This document shows, piece after piece, positions 1 through 7,438 of a stretch of DNA of 64,000 nucleotides. A program made the position numbers and the translations under genes. The first letter of the stretch is position 1; every line of letters begins with the position of its first letter. The stretch is from Gemmatimonadota bacterium. Its GTDB lineage: Bacteria > Gemmatimonadota > Gemmatimonadetes > Longimicrobiales > Gaopeijiaceae. The notes under the pieces were generated by a model, which had not been told where the DNA came from, did no database searches, and saw nothing but the letters and a program-made list of their open reading frames with translations. The stretch is taken from NCBI GenBank assembly GCA_022822445.1, contig JAJEBR010000005.1:62001-126000 (forward strand), given 5' to 3'.

Positions 1-1248
1 GGCCACGCGGCCGTTCTTCGCGATCGAGACGCCGGAGATGTAGTGGACGCCGTCGGTCACCTTGCGCATGTCGCCGCCGGTGGAGACGAAGTGCAGGTTC
101 GACGAGCCCTCTTCGCCCAGGGTGAAGTAGAGGCCGGAGCCGTCGGGTGCCCAGGTGACCCCGCTCGGCGAGTTCTTGAGGTTGCCGGCGATCATCCGCG
201 GGTTGGAGCCGTCGGCGTTCATCAGGTACAGGTTCGACAGGTTGCTGTAGTTCTCGTTCTGGTCGTAGCCGGTGTAGGCGATCATGCTGCCGTCGGGTGA
301 CGGGTTGGGATTGCCGTCGGGGCCGAGGCGGTCGGTGAGGGTGGTGATTTCCAGGGTGGCGAGGTCGATGGCGTGGACCTCGGAGTTGCCGCGCTCGTAC
401 CCCTCTTCGGGGATCAGGTCGCCGCTGAAGTAGAGCTTCGCGCCGTCCGGCGACCAGCGCGGGTTGCCGTGCGAGTTGTCGCCGAAGGTGATCTGGCGCG
501 GGGTGCCGCCCAGGTCGGCGTCGACGATGAAGATCTGCGTGTTGCCCTTGCGCGAGTATCCGCTCCCGTCGCGCTGCCAGGCGATCCGGTCCTCCACCAC
601 TGCCGGTGCGGCGACGTTCGCGCCCCGCGGGAAGCTGGGCATCTTGATGGGCAGGGGGGACCCCGTCTCGGGGATGAAGGTCGTGAACGAGATCTGCGTG
701 CCGTCGGGCGACCACCGGATCCCGCCGGGCGACCGGTCGAGGTTCGTGAGCTGCTTGGTCTCGCGCGTATCGAGCCACATGACGTGGATCTGGTTGGTCC
801 CGCTCTTGTCGGACAGGAAGGCGATCTTCGTGCCGTCCGGCGACCAGATCGGCGACGACACCTCGAAGCTCCCGGTCTCCAGCTCGCTGATCCGCCGCGT
901 CGACAGGTCCATGATCATCAGCTCGCTCTTGCTGCGGTCGTTCATCTTGTCCACGCCGCCGCGCGTGAAGAGGACGTAGGCGCCGTCCGGCGAGATGCGC
1001 GGGCTGCCGACCGACTCCATCTCCATGTAGGTGTCCATGTCGAGGAGGCCGCCGGGCTGCTGGGCGGTGGTGGGGGCGGGGAGGGCGAGGGCGGTGGTGA
1101 GGGCGAGAGTGGCCGCCAGGGCGGAGGTGGCCGCCAGGGCGAGCGTGGCCGTGCGGGGGAGCCTGGCCGTCGCGGCGAGGGTGGCCGTGCGGGCGAGGGT
1201 GGCCCCGCGCGCTGGCAGGGTGGTGGGGAGGGGGGAGCGGGCGGTCAT
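1..1248 (-). CDS. S9-family peptidase / TolB-like beta-propeller, 3' part cut by window edge
   Basis: The reading frame is open from an ATG at 1248 to the window edge (416 codons, no stop). An AGGAGG Shine-Dalgarno lies 5 bases before the ATG. The protein begins with a long Ala/Thr/Leu-rich export signal ending near 'ALPAPTTAQQ', then a propeller built from repeated PD40/WD40-like motifs (SPRISPDGAYV, SSPIWSPDGTKIAF, GGIRWSPDGTQISF, GNPRWSPDGAKLYF and more). This architecture is typical of the N-terminal gate of exported S9 prolyl oligopeptidases and of TolB-like proteins. The catalytic alpha/beta-hydrolase half, if present, lies outside the window, so the peptidase call is inference from the family's usual layout. 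Confidence 0.85.
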   Translation of the reverse strand, partial: MTARSPLPTTLPARGATLARTATLAATARLPRTATLALAATSALAATLALTTALALPAPTTAQQPGGLLDMDTYMEMESVGSPRISPDGAYVLFTRGGVDKMNDRSKSELMIMDLSTRRISELETGSFEVSSPIWSPDGTKIAFLSDKSGTNQIHVMWLDTRETKQLTNLDRSPGGIRWSPDGTQISFTTFIPETGSPLPIKMPSFPRGANVAAPAVVEDRIAWQRDGSGYSRKGNTQIFIVDADLGGTPRQITFGDNSHGNPRWSPDGAKLYFSGDLIPEEGYERGNSEVHAIDLATLEITTLTDRLGPDGNPNPSPDGSMIAYTGYDQNENYSNLSNLYLMNADGSNPRMIAGNLKNSPSGVTWAPDGSGLYFTLGEEGSSNLHFVSTGGDMRKVTDGVHYISGVSIAKNGRVA

Positions 1249-1398
1249 CGGAGCCTCCTGGTGTGCTGCGGGTCGAGCGTGGCCTGTGCTTCGCGTCTGG
1301 TCGGTGGGTCGCGCCGGGGATGAGCTGCCCATGCGCGGTGTCGGACCATGGGGGCAATCTTGGGGGACGAAGCGCCGGAAATCAAACTCCGCACGGAC

Positions 1399-1412
1399 CG
1401 GCACGCGTGCCG
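1399..1412. promoter_or_regulatory. perfect 14-bp palindrome upstream of the S9 gene
   Basis: CGGCACGCGTGCCG is a perfect palindrome about 150 bases upstream of the S9/TolB gene and just downstream of the next lipoprotein gene on the same strand. It could be an operator or part of a transcript-end hairpin. No promoter could be tied to it. Confidence 0.3.
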
Positions 1413-1469
1413 TGGGGCCGCCGGGCTCCAGCGAAAAAACGGGGGACGGGTGGGTTCCCCGTCGTCGGC

Positions 1470-2048
1470 CTACCTGTCGGGACGGGTCTCCCCTTCGTCC
1501 ACCAGTGCCAGCGACCCCGCGACCACGCGGTAGCGCCGCGTCTGCGTCACGGTGGGTTCGCCCACCATCGCCACCCCTTCCGCCCGGGTCCGGAACGTCA
1601 CCGAAATCTCCCTGTCATCGCTTTCGATCGAGAGCGAGTCGATGCGGATTCGGTCGCCGAGGAAGACCGCGGTCAGGCTCTCCCACCCCTCCCCTCTCCG
1701 CATGAGCGCGGCAAGGTAGTAGAAGGTGCCGCTGCCGCCGGGCTGGTCGATGAGGATCACTGCCACGTCCTCCCCGGCCCGGCCGTCGAGCTCTCCGCCC
1801 GCGACGAAGTCGGAGAGGAAGACGCGGCGGACGGTCGCCGAGGATTCATCGTACCGGCGCGTGTACTCGCCGGCGACGAGCCGAACGGTGTCCTGCTCTC
1901 CCGTGGTGAGAGGGGGCAGGGTGTACAGCGCGTCGCCCGGGTTGGCGTTCGGGGCTTCCAGGCCGCTGTCACCTGCGGGGGGCCGGTCCCCCGTGCAGGC
2001 AGTGGCCTGAGTCAGCAGGATCACCGCGGCTGCAATGCGGCCGAGCAT
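1470..2048 (-). CDS. hypothetical lipoprotein
   Basis: The start at 2048 was chosen over a longer frame from 2138 because AAAGGTGAG sits 6-7 bases upstream and the protein then begins directly with a lipoprotein signal (MLGRIAAAVILLTQATAC; Cys about residue 18). The mature part of about 175 residues is rich in beta-strand-like stretches (RVFLSDFVAGGELDGR, DVAVILIDQPGGSGTFYYLAALM, DREISVTFRTRAEGVAMVGEPTVTQTRRYRVV). I do not recognise the family. It is probably anchored to a membrane facing the periplasm. It is divergent from the next gene across about 140 bases. Confidence 0.7.
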   Translation of the reverse strand: MLGRIAAAVILLTQATACTGDRPPAGDSGLEAPNANPGDALYTLPPLTTGEQDTVRLVAGEYTRRYDESSATVRRVFLSDFVAGGELDGRAGEDVAVILIDQPGGSGTFYYLAALMRRGEGWESLTAVFLGDRIRIDSLSIESDDREISVTFRTRAEGVAMVGEPTVTQTRRYRVVAGSLALVDEGETRPDR

Positions 2049-2189
2049 GTTCTCACCTTTGTTGGATGGTTGGTTGAACCATAACTTCCGTGCAATGGTC
2101 TGCAACGTTGGCGGGGCGACACGGGCTCTGGTTCCCAAGCGTCTCCGCCGACTGAAGGGCTCGTCCTCCGGCTGAAGGGAAGGTTCTGG

Positions 2190-2843
2190 ATGCGTGTTCG
2201 GTTAGTCGCCGCCCTGGCGTTCGTGGTGGTGCCGCCACCTGACCGGCCGAGTGCTCCAACCTTGCCGGCGGATGTGCCGGGGACGGGGCTGGCAGAGGTT
2301 GCGGCACACGCTGCGGGCGAGGGGGCGGCAGTGTGTCGTGTCCAGGCCCTCATGGAGCAGCCCGGTTATCAGTACACCGCCGCGCAAATCCGGGGAATGG
2401 TGGATAGGGCCGATGTGATCGTGAGGGCGATGGCCGTGGATTCGGCACGCGCGGAAGCGCCGGAGTTGCCGCCGGGTCAGTTCTTGCGGCCGAATTATGA
2501 GCACCGGATAGACTTCAGGACGACGGAAGTGCTCCGCGGCCCCTGGCCTGACTCTGTCTTCACGCTGCCTGGCAGGGTCATCGATCAGGACGACTTCAAC
2601 CCGAATCCGGTCCCCTACGGAATGGTGCGGCCCACCGGCCAGCGCGGGAACTGCTTTGCGACGGAGTATCGAATCGGTGGCGAGTACCTGTTGTTGCTCA
2701 GGCCTGTCGCACCGGATTCGCCCCTCCGTGACCACTTTTCGATGACTGTCTGGTGGAAGTTCCTGGGTCCCACCAACGAGCAGATTCGCGGTGCCGACGA
2801 TCCCTGGGTCCAGTGGGTCCGGGACCGGTTGCCGGCCCCCTGA
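2190..2843 (+). CDS. hypothetical exported protein
   Basis: 217 residues with a short hydrophobic N-terminus (MRVRLVAALAFVVV) followed by Pro-rich sequence, suggesting export, though the signal is weak. AGGG/AAGG purine stretches precede the ATG. The body contains 'GMVDRADVIVRAMAVDSARAE', 'HRIDFRTTEVLRGPWPDSVFTLPG' and 'NCFATEYRIGGEYLLLLRP'. This pattern (a term for exposure or flux, a rate 'EVLRG', then 'GxxYLLLL') resembles small secreted proteins often annotated only as hypothetical. No function is assigned. It lies 21 bases upstream of the glycosylasparaginase and is probably co-transcribed with it. Confidence 0.65.
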   Translation: MRVRLVAALAFVVVPPPDRPSAPTLPADVPGTGLAEVAAHAAGEGAAVCRVQALMEQPGYQYTAAQIRGMVDRADVIVRAMAVDSARAEAPELPPGQFLRPNYEHRIDFRTTEVLRGPWPDSVFTLPGRVIDQDDFNPNPVPYGMVRPTGQRGNCFATEYRIGGEYLLLLRPVAPDSPLRDHFSMTVWWKFLGPTNEQIRGADDPWVQWVRDRLPAP

Positions 2844-2864
2844 AGCCAACCGGGAGACACAACA

Positions 2865-4154
2865 ATGGACAGACGAGACTTCGTGAAGACTGCGGCCGCC
2901 AGTGCGGCGGTGGGCGCGGTGCCCGGCCTGGCCGGAGAGCCCGGGGTGCAGGCTGCGGAGGGTGCCGCTGCCGCCCTGCCGGACGCGGACGCTGCCGAGA
3001 CAACCGCCCCCGCGGTGCACACGCGCGCCACCCGCCCCGTCCTGGTCGCGGACGTGTCCTCGATCCGGTACCGGAACGGCGGCCCCGAGAGCGCGATCGA
3101 GCGTGCCTTCCGCGGCATCACCGGGGGGGAGGACATCCTCGACGCCTGCGTGGCCGGGGTGAACATCCCCGAACTCGACCCGGAGGAGCGCGGGATCGGG
3201 TACGGTGGCCTTCCCAACGCGGACGGAGTGGTCCAGCTCGATTCGTGCCTGATGCACGGGCCGCGCAGGTGGGCGGGGGGCGTGGCGGGCCTCGAAGGCG
3301 TGAAGACCCCGTCGCTCGTCGCGAAGGCGGTCGCCGAGCTGACCGACCATCACCTCATCGTCGGAGAGGGCGCGCGGGAGTTCGCGCGTTCGCTCGGCTT
3401 CGAGATCCACGACGACCTCAACACGGACGCCTCCCGCGAACTGTGGCTGGAGTGGCGCCGCCGCGTGGATCCGTCGCACTGGCTCGATCCGGAGGAGCGG
3501 CTGCGCGGCATCGGCCGCCCCGGCGAGGACACCGATCCCGATGCGGTCCGGCGAGGCCGTCCCCGGCCGGTTCCGCACCTTGACCCCGCGCACGCCAACC
3601 GTCTTCGCGACTTCCACGACGCCTCCCTCGCCGCCGGCCTCTCCATGGTGGACGACGGCCTCCTCGACGCCGACTCCTTCTGGGGCACGACCAGCCTCGA
3701 GGCCGTGTCCGCCGATGGCGACATCTGCGGCGTGACCACGACCAGCGGCCTCTCCTGGAAGATCCCGGGCAGGGCGGGGGACTCCCCGATCCTGGGTGCC
3801 GGCCAGTACGTCGACAACGATGTCGGCGCGGCGGGCTCGACCGGTCGCGGCGAGGCGAACCTCTACACCCTGAGCTGCTGCCTGATCGTCGAGTTCATGC
3901 GCCAGGGGATGGCGCCGAAGGACGCCGGCATGGCGGTGCTGGAACGCGTCCGCGACAACACCGTCGAGCCGCGCCTCCAGAACTCGCGCGGCCTGCCGGG
4001 CTTCGATCTCCGCTTCTTCATCGTGAACAAGGCGGGCGACTACGCGGGCGTCGCCATGTACGGATCGGCCGAGTCCGCCTTCGCGGTGTGCGACGAGAAC
4101 GGCGCGCGGGAGGAGCCGCTCGAAGGGCTGCTGGAGGGGTCGCCGCGGGATTGA
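2865..4154 (+). CDS. Tat-exported N4-(beta-N-acetylglucosaminyl)-L-asparaginase (Ntn hydrolase)
   Basis: The N-terminus MDRRDFVKTAAASAA is a Tat signal (RRDFxK). The rest matches glycosylasparaginase. The alpha-chain part has 'ITGGEDILDACVAGVNIPELDPEERGIGYGG'. The autoprocessing/nucleophile site falls at W273-G274-T275, aligning with the HDT of the human enzyme. The conserved substrate pocket 'SWKIPGRAGDSPILGAGQYVDNDVGAA' follows. The enzyme splits the GlcNAc-Asn bond of N-glycoproteins or acts on isoaspartyl peptides after self-cleavage before Thr275. A periplasmic location is inferred from the signal. An insert at about residues 215-245 rich in Arg/Pro is longer than in the human protein. 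Confidence 0.9.
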   Translation: MDRRDFVKTAAASAAVGAVPGLAGEPGVQAAEGAAAALPDADAAETTAPAVHTRATRPVLVADVSSIRYRNGGPESAIERAFRGITGGEDILDACVAGVNIPELDPEERGIGYGGLPNADGVVQLDSCLMHGPRRWAGGVAGLEGVKTPSLVAKAVAELTDHHLIVGEGAREFARSLGFEIHDDLNTDASRELWLEWRRRVDPSHWLDPEERLRGIGRPGEDTDPDAVRRGRPRPVPHLDPAHANRLRDFHDASLAAGLSMVDDGLLDADSFWGTTSLEAVSADGDICGVTTTSGLSWKIPGRAGDSPILGAGQYVDNDVGAAGSTGRGEANLYTLSCCLIVEFMRQGMAPKDAGMAVLERVRDNTVEPRLQNSRGLPGFDLRFFIVNKAGDYAGVAMYGSAESAFAVCDENGAREEPLEGLLEGSPRD

Positions 4155-4183
4155 GCAGACCCTGACCGGGTGACAACAAACCT

Positions 4184-4203
4184 ATCGGCCAAATGAAAGA
4201 TTA
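4184..4203. repeat. 20-bp direct repeat, right-of-gene copy (downstream of DUF4143 ATPase)
   Basis: atcggccaaatgaaagatta occurs here and, identically and in the same orientation, at 5523-5542. The two copies bracket the DUF4143 ATPase gene. A looser relative (tcgtccaaacgaaaata) follows directly at about 4208. Confidence 0.85.
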
Positions 4204-4230
4204 CAGTTCGTCCAAACGAAAATAGACCGA

Positions 4231-5502
4231 TTACTCCGGGCAGCTGTCCACGTTTTCCGGTCCCTCCAGGGCCCGCCGGACCGGCACTGCGTGCAGCCGG
4301 CCGCCGAACGGGACGGTGGCTTCCCCGTCATACAGCACGACACCGCCGGCGAACCGATCCCCAAGTGCCCCCCTGAGTCTGCGGAGACCCCGAAAGTCGC
4401 CCGCACGGACTGTCCCGGACGCCTTGACCTCGACGCCGGCGACCCCCGTGGCGCCGCGCTCGATGACGATATCGACCTCCGCCCCGTCCTTGTCGCGGAA
4501 ATGGTGGAAGGTCATGCGCACATCGTTCCAGCTGGCCTGGCGCCGAAGTTCCTGGAAGACGAATGTCTCGAGAAGCTGTCCGAACAGCGCGCGGTCGTAC
4601 GCGAGGGCCGGACCGTCCAGGCCGAGAAGCGCCGAAGCGATTCCCGTATCGCAGATGTGTAGCTTCGGCCGCTTGACGAGTCGGCTCAAACGGTTGCTGT
4701 ACCAGGCCGGCAGACGTTCAAGCAGGAAGACCCGCTCGAGGAGCGTGGCGTAGTCGCGGATTGTGGGCCGGCTCACCTCGAACGGTGCAGCCAGGTCGCT
4801 CGCGTTGAACATTCTCGCGGTCTGGCTGGCGGCGGCGGCGAGCAGCCTGGGCAGGACTTCGAGCCTGCGGATGCTTGCCAGGTCGCGGACATCGCGCTGA
4901 ACCAGTGCATCAACGTGACTATTATACCAGTTGGCACGCCGGCGTCCCGGGGGACGGTCAAGCGCGGCCGGATAACCGCCGGCGACGATCCTCTCCGGCA
5001 ACTCCCCGCCCAGACGCTCCGTGTGTTCGATGGGAAATCCACCCGCAAACAGCGCATCGAGAAAGCCGGAGCTGCGCTGTTTCATCTCGCACTGCGCGAG
5101 CGGATGGAGCCGCAGCGTCTCCAGTCGGCCGGCCAGCGAATCCGAGAGATTCGGCACCAGAAGCACATGAGTGGATCCGGTCAGAAGGAACCGCCCCGGG
5201 ACGCGGCGGCGGTCGATTTCCAGCTTCAGTGCCGCGAACAGCGAAGGTGCCCGCTGCACCTCGTCCAGAATCACGCGATCGGGGAGACCGGCGGCGAAAC
5301 CGGCCGGATCGTCCTCGGCGGCGTTGCGGACCGCGTCGTCGTCGAAGGTGACGTACCTGTATCCGCGCGACGATCCCACCATGAGGGCGAGCGTGGTCTT
5401 GCCGCACTGGCGCGGTCCATGGATCAGGACGGCCGGCGAGTCGGCGAGCGCTTCAACCAGGTGAGGCTCGATGAGGCGGGGATAGACGGTCGTGTCGATC
5501 AT
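4231..5502 (-). CDS. AAA ATPase with C-terminal DUF4143
   Basis: 423 residues. Walker A is GPRQCGKTT at about residues 30-38 and the Walker B-like segment is 'DRVILDEVQRAPSLF'. A sensor/arginine region 'GRFLLTGSTHVLL' follows, then the DUF4143 part with the nuclease-like core 'HFRDKDGAEVDIVIERGATGVAGVEVKASGTV' (D-E-V-K pattern). Such proteins are common, patchily distributed and of unsettled function; the C-terminal fold resembles restriction-endonuclease-like domains. No clear Shine-Dalgarno precedes the ATG at 5502. The gene is flanked on both sides by the same 20-bp sequence, which suggests it entered or moved as a single-gene unit. Confidence 0.88.
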   Translation of the reverse strand: MIDTTVYPRLIEPHLVEALADSPAVLIHGPRQCGKTTLALMVGSSRGYRYVTFDDDAVRNAAEDDPAGFAAGLPDRVILDEVQRAPSLFAALKLEIDRRRVPGRFLLTGSTHVLLVPNLSDSLAGRLETLRLHPLAQCEMKQRSSGFLDALFAGGFPIEHTERLGGELPERIVAGGYPAALDRPPGRRRANWYNSHVDALVQRDVRDLASIRRLEVLPRLLAAAASQTARMFNASDLAAPFEVSRPTIRDYATLLERVFLLERLPAWYSNRLSRLVKRPKLHICDTGIASALLGLDGPALAYDRALFGQLLETFVFQELRRQASWNDVRMTFHHFRDKDGAEVDIVIERGATGVAGVEVKASGTVRAGDFRGLRRLRGALGDRFAGGVVLYDGEATVPFGGRLHAVPVRRALEGPENVDSCPE

Positions 5503-5522
5503 CGGCTAAGTGTAACATGGAG

Positions 5523-5542
5523 ATCGGCCAAATGAAAGATTA
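5523..5542. repeat. 20-bp direct repeat, upstream copy
   Basis: Identical to 4184-4203 (20/20). It lies 20 bases upstream of the DUF4143 ATPase start codon, so it also covers the position where this gene's promoter must lie. The two copies are about 1.34 kb apart. Confidence 0.85.
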
Positions 5543-5646
5543 ATGCCCCGCCCGGCGATCAGTTCACCGCCGGTGCCCCCTTGCCGCCGACCGCCAGGTA
5601 AGCCGTCCGACTCGCAGATCCTCAGCTGCTCGGACCGGCACTTTCC

Positions 5647-6030
5647 TCAGGCCGGCATCGTGGTCACATCGTAGAGGCGGATGCGCGAGTCGCGCGTCAC
5701 CAGCGTCATCCCCTCCGCCTGCGCCTGGGCGATCAGCATCCTGTCGAAGGGGTCACGGTGGCGCGGCGGCAGTGCCGCAGCCCGCTCCGCATGAGCGAAG
5801 GTCAGCGGAAGGTGTTCGAACCGCTTTTCGTCGACCATGTCCGCAAGGTTGTCCGGTGCGACAAGGCGGCCCTTCGCCTTCTTGATGCCGATCTCCCAAC
5901 CCGACACCGCGCTCACGAAGACCTCGTTCCGGGGGTCGGCGATGGCCTCGCGCGCGGGCTCGGCGATTCTGTCCCAATCCGACAACCACCAGAGGAACGC
6001 GTGCGTGTCGAGAAGCAGCCGCATCGTCAT
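5647..6030 (-). CDS. VapC-like PIN-domain toxin
   Basis: 127 residues. The PIN-domain acidic residues are visible: D8 in 'LLLDTHAFLWW', a mid-protein E in 'SAVSGWEIGIKKAKG', and D94 in 'HRDPFDRMLIAQA', with a last D in 'LVTRDSRI'. PIN toxins of this subgroup (DTHAFLWW) are Mg-dependent ribonucleases paired with Phd-like antitoxins. The start ATG overlaps the antitoxin stop by 4 bases (ATGA), so the pair is translationally coupled. Confidence 0.93.
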   Translation of the reverse strand: MTMRLLLDTHAFLWWLSDWDRIAEPAREAIADPRNEVFVSAVSGWEIGIKKAKGRLVAPDNLADMVDEKRFEHLPLTFAHAERAAALPPRHRDPFDRMLIAQAQAEGMTLVTRDSRIRLYDVTTMPA

Positions 6031-6287
6031 TCGTTGTCCCGCCTGCCCGGGAAGAGCTCGCAGTCCTCGAAGGCCGCGATGAGCTCGTCATCTTCGGCGT
6101 CGAAGTCCGGACCCATCTCGATCCGACCCTCCAGACCGCCGGGCTCCCGCGGTTCGTCGGACTCGCGGTAGGGCGCAAGCCGCACCCAGGGCTGTCCCGA
6201 CTTGCAGATCACCACTTCCTGCCCTTCCCGGACCAGTCTCGCCAGGCGGGACAGCTGTGACTTCGCCTCGTGCATGTTGACCCGCAT
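6027..6287 (-). CDS. Phd/YefM-family antitoxin
   Basis: The start at 6287 was chosen because GGAG lies 6 bases upstream and 'MRVNMHEAKSQLSRLARLVREGQEVVICKSGQPWVRL' is the classic Phd N-terminus (DNA-binding fold); a longer frame to 6341 has no such support. The acidic C-terminal tail (MGPDFDAEDDELIAAFEDCELF) is the expected toxin-neutralising segment. It is the first gene of the toxin-antitoxin operon and should repress its own promoter. Confidence 0.92.
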   Translation of the reverse strand: MRVNMHEAKSQLSRLARLVREGQEVVICKSGQPWVRLAPYRESDEPREPGGLEGRIEMGPDFDAEDDELIAAFEDCELFPGRRDNE

Positions 6288-6387
6288 CGATCGCTCCAGT
6301 TGTTCGAATCCGGGCGTCTTCCGGCGCACCCGTCGCTCCATTCTCCTACCAATCCATCGTGACCCTTCCGCGTGGCCGGTCTTGTTT

Positions 6388-6417
6388 AGCTTAGCTAAGG
6401 CTAGCTAATATTGTCAA
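6388..6417 (-). promoter_or_regulatory. promoter and repeat-rich operator of the phd-vapC operon
   Basis: Read on the minus strand, TTGACA (6412-6417) is followed after 18 bases by TAAGCT (6388-6393). The spacer and -10 are made of near-repeats of TTAGCTA (TTAGCTAGCCTTAGCTAAGC), the kind of iterated short palindrome Phd-type antitoxins bind. The tract is AT-rich compared with its surroundings. Confidence 0.6.
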
Positions 6418-6495
6418 GTCGGCTCTCGGGTTCCTGGGGACGAGACTCTCGCCGCCGCGACCTTGAGGTTGGAAAGCCGAGCCGGAAACCTCCCG

Positions 6496-6786
6496 TCAGC
6501 GGCCTGCGCCCTCCCCGGTGTCGGCGGACCCCCCCGTCCTGTACCGGACGTAACTCTCCAGCACGCGGTTCATTCGCGTCTGGTAGCCCTTCCCCGAAGC
6601 CTTGAAATAAGCCAGCACGGAGCGTTTGACGCGCATCGTGATCTGGTCGGTGCGATCAGGCTCGACGATCTCCGCCCGCTCCCAGAATCCCTCGTCCAGT
6701 TCGGGTATGTCGTCGAAGTCGATGCTCTCGTCCTTCACGGCCGCGATCTGCTCGGGGGTGAGGGGCCTATCGTAGCGTTCGCTCAT
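6496..6786 (-). CDS. brnA: BrnA-family antitoxin (ribbon-helix-helix)
   Basis: 96 residues. The acidic N-terminal half (DESIDFDDIPELDEGFWERAEIV) is followed by the ribbon-helix-helix strand and helices 'QITMRVKRSVLAYFKASGKGYQTRMNRVLESYV', the BrnA signature. AGGAG lies 8 bases before the ATG. The start lies inside the last codons of the upstream BrnT gene (20-base overlap), so the two are coupled. BrnA neutralises BrnT and represses the pair. Confidence 0.92.
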   Translation of the reverse strand: MSERYDRPLTPEQIAAVKDESIDFDDIPELDEGFWERAEIVEPDRTDQITMRVKRSVLAYFKASGKGYQTRMNRVLESYVRYRTGGSADTGEGAGR

Positions 6787-7045
6787 GGTAGACTCTCCTT
6801 TCCTTGCGCGATGCCGGGCGGGCGGAGATCAGACGGATGCGCCCGCGGCGCTCGGTGTGAGCAACCACGATCAGCGCTTCGGGCTCCACCCGGCCGATGC
6901 TGATGTGACGCTCCTCGCCGTAGTCCCGGCGACGGTCCGGTGACGTTGCGACAGCCCCCTCGAAGATGCGCTTGGCGGTGTCGAACCCGATGCCGTGCTT
7001 GCGGATGTTCGTCTGATTCTTGGTCTCGTCCCACTCGAATTCCAT
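6767..7045 (-). CDS. brnT: BrnT-family RNase toxin
   Basis: 92 residues starting at the ATG at 7045, where the protein begins 'MEFEWDETKNQTNIRKHGIGF', the conserved BrnT opening (F-x-W-D-x-x-K-x-x-x-N-x-x-K-H-G-I-x-F). The C-terminal strands 'RHISIGRVEPEALIVVAHTERRGRIRLISARPAS' carry the conserved Arg and the (I/S)AR motif of this RelE-like ribonuclease fold. A consensus-like promoter ends only about 7 bases before the ATG, which implies a leaderless or nearly leaderless mRNA. Confidence 0.93.
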   Translation of the reverse strand: MEFEWDETKNQTNIRKHGIGFDTAKRIFEGAVATSPDRRRDYGEERHISIGRVEPEALIVVAHTERRGRIRLISARPASRKERRVYHERTLR

Positions 7046-7051
7046 CCATGG

Positions 7052-7080
7052 ACTATACCTATAGATTGTAGTTACAACAA
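7052..7080 (-). promoter_or_regulatory. brnT promoter with two short dyads
   Basis: On the minus strand, TTGTTG (7075-7080), a 17-base spacer and TATAGT (7052-7057) form a good sigma-70-type promoter. Two perfect dyads overlap it: CTATA-cc-TATAG (7053-7064) and TTGTA-gt-TACAA (7066-7077). They are natural candidates for BrnA operators. Confidence 0.65.
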
Positions 7081-7128
7081 CTCGCCACGAGTCGCGTTGC
7101 CGATCGACCTCCCGGCCGGGGTATCGCT

Positions 7129-7359
7129 CTACATCTGTTCGCGAATCCGCAGAACGAGCAGGTGCTCCACGTCCTGGACCAAGTACAGGAGGTCGTTGTG
7201 GACGACGGCGACGGTGTCGAGGGTGAGCCTTGCCGGTGGCTCGGAAGGGGTGCCGCGCGGCCGGCCGCCCGGGTCGCAAGCGACCGCTGTGATCAGGACG
7301 CACAGAGCGGCAAGGAGGGTCAACCGCGAGGGCAACGCACCCGAGTGTGGATCATGCAT
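7129..7359 (-). CDS. possible small lipoprotein
   Basis: 76 residues with a convincing lipoprotein signal (LTLLAALCVLITAVAC, Cys about residue 28) and a short tail ending 'LDTVAVVHNDLLYLVQDVEHLLVLRIREQM'. No strong Shine-Dalgarno is seen. The length is small and the family unrecognised, so it could also be the 5' part of a shortened gene. It sits alone between the BrnTA pair and the Fic gene. Confidence 0.4.
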   Translation of the reverse strand: MHDPHSGALPSRLTLLAALCVLITAVACDPGGRPRGTPSEPPARLTLDTVAVVHNDLLYLVQDVEHLLVLRIREQM

Positions 7360-7438
7360 GCCATGTAGACAGGGGTTGGGTCGGATCGTTAGTTTGATTT
7401 ATCATATAAACTATACCAACAGAGAACTATAGTCCAGG

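Noticed and set aside
373..1323. Long plus-strand frame opposite the S9/TolB gene
   Set aside because: Arg/Gly/Ala-biased shadow of the real minus-strand gene; no motif and no Shine-Dalgarno.
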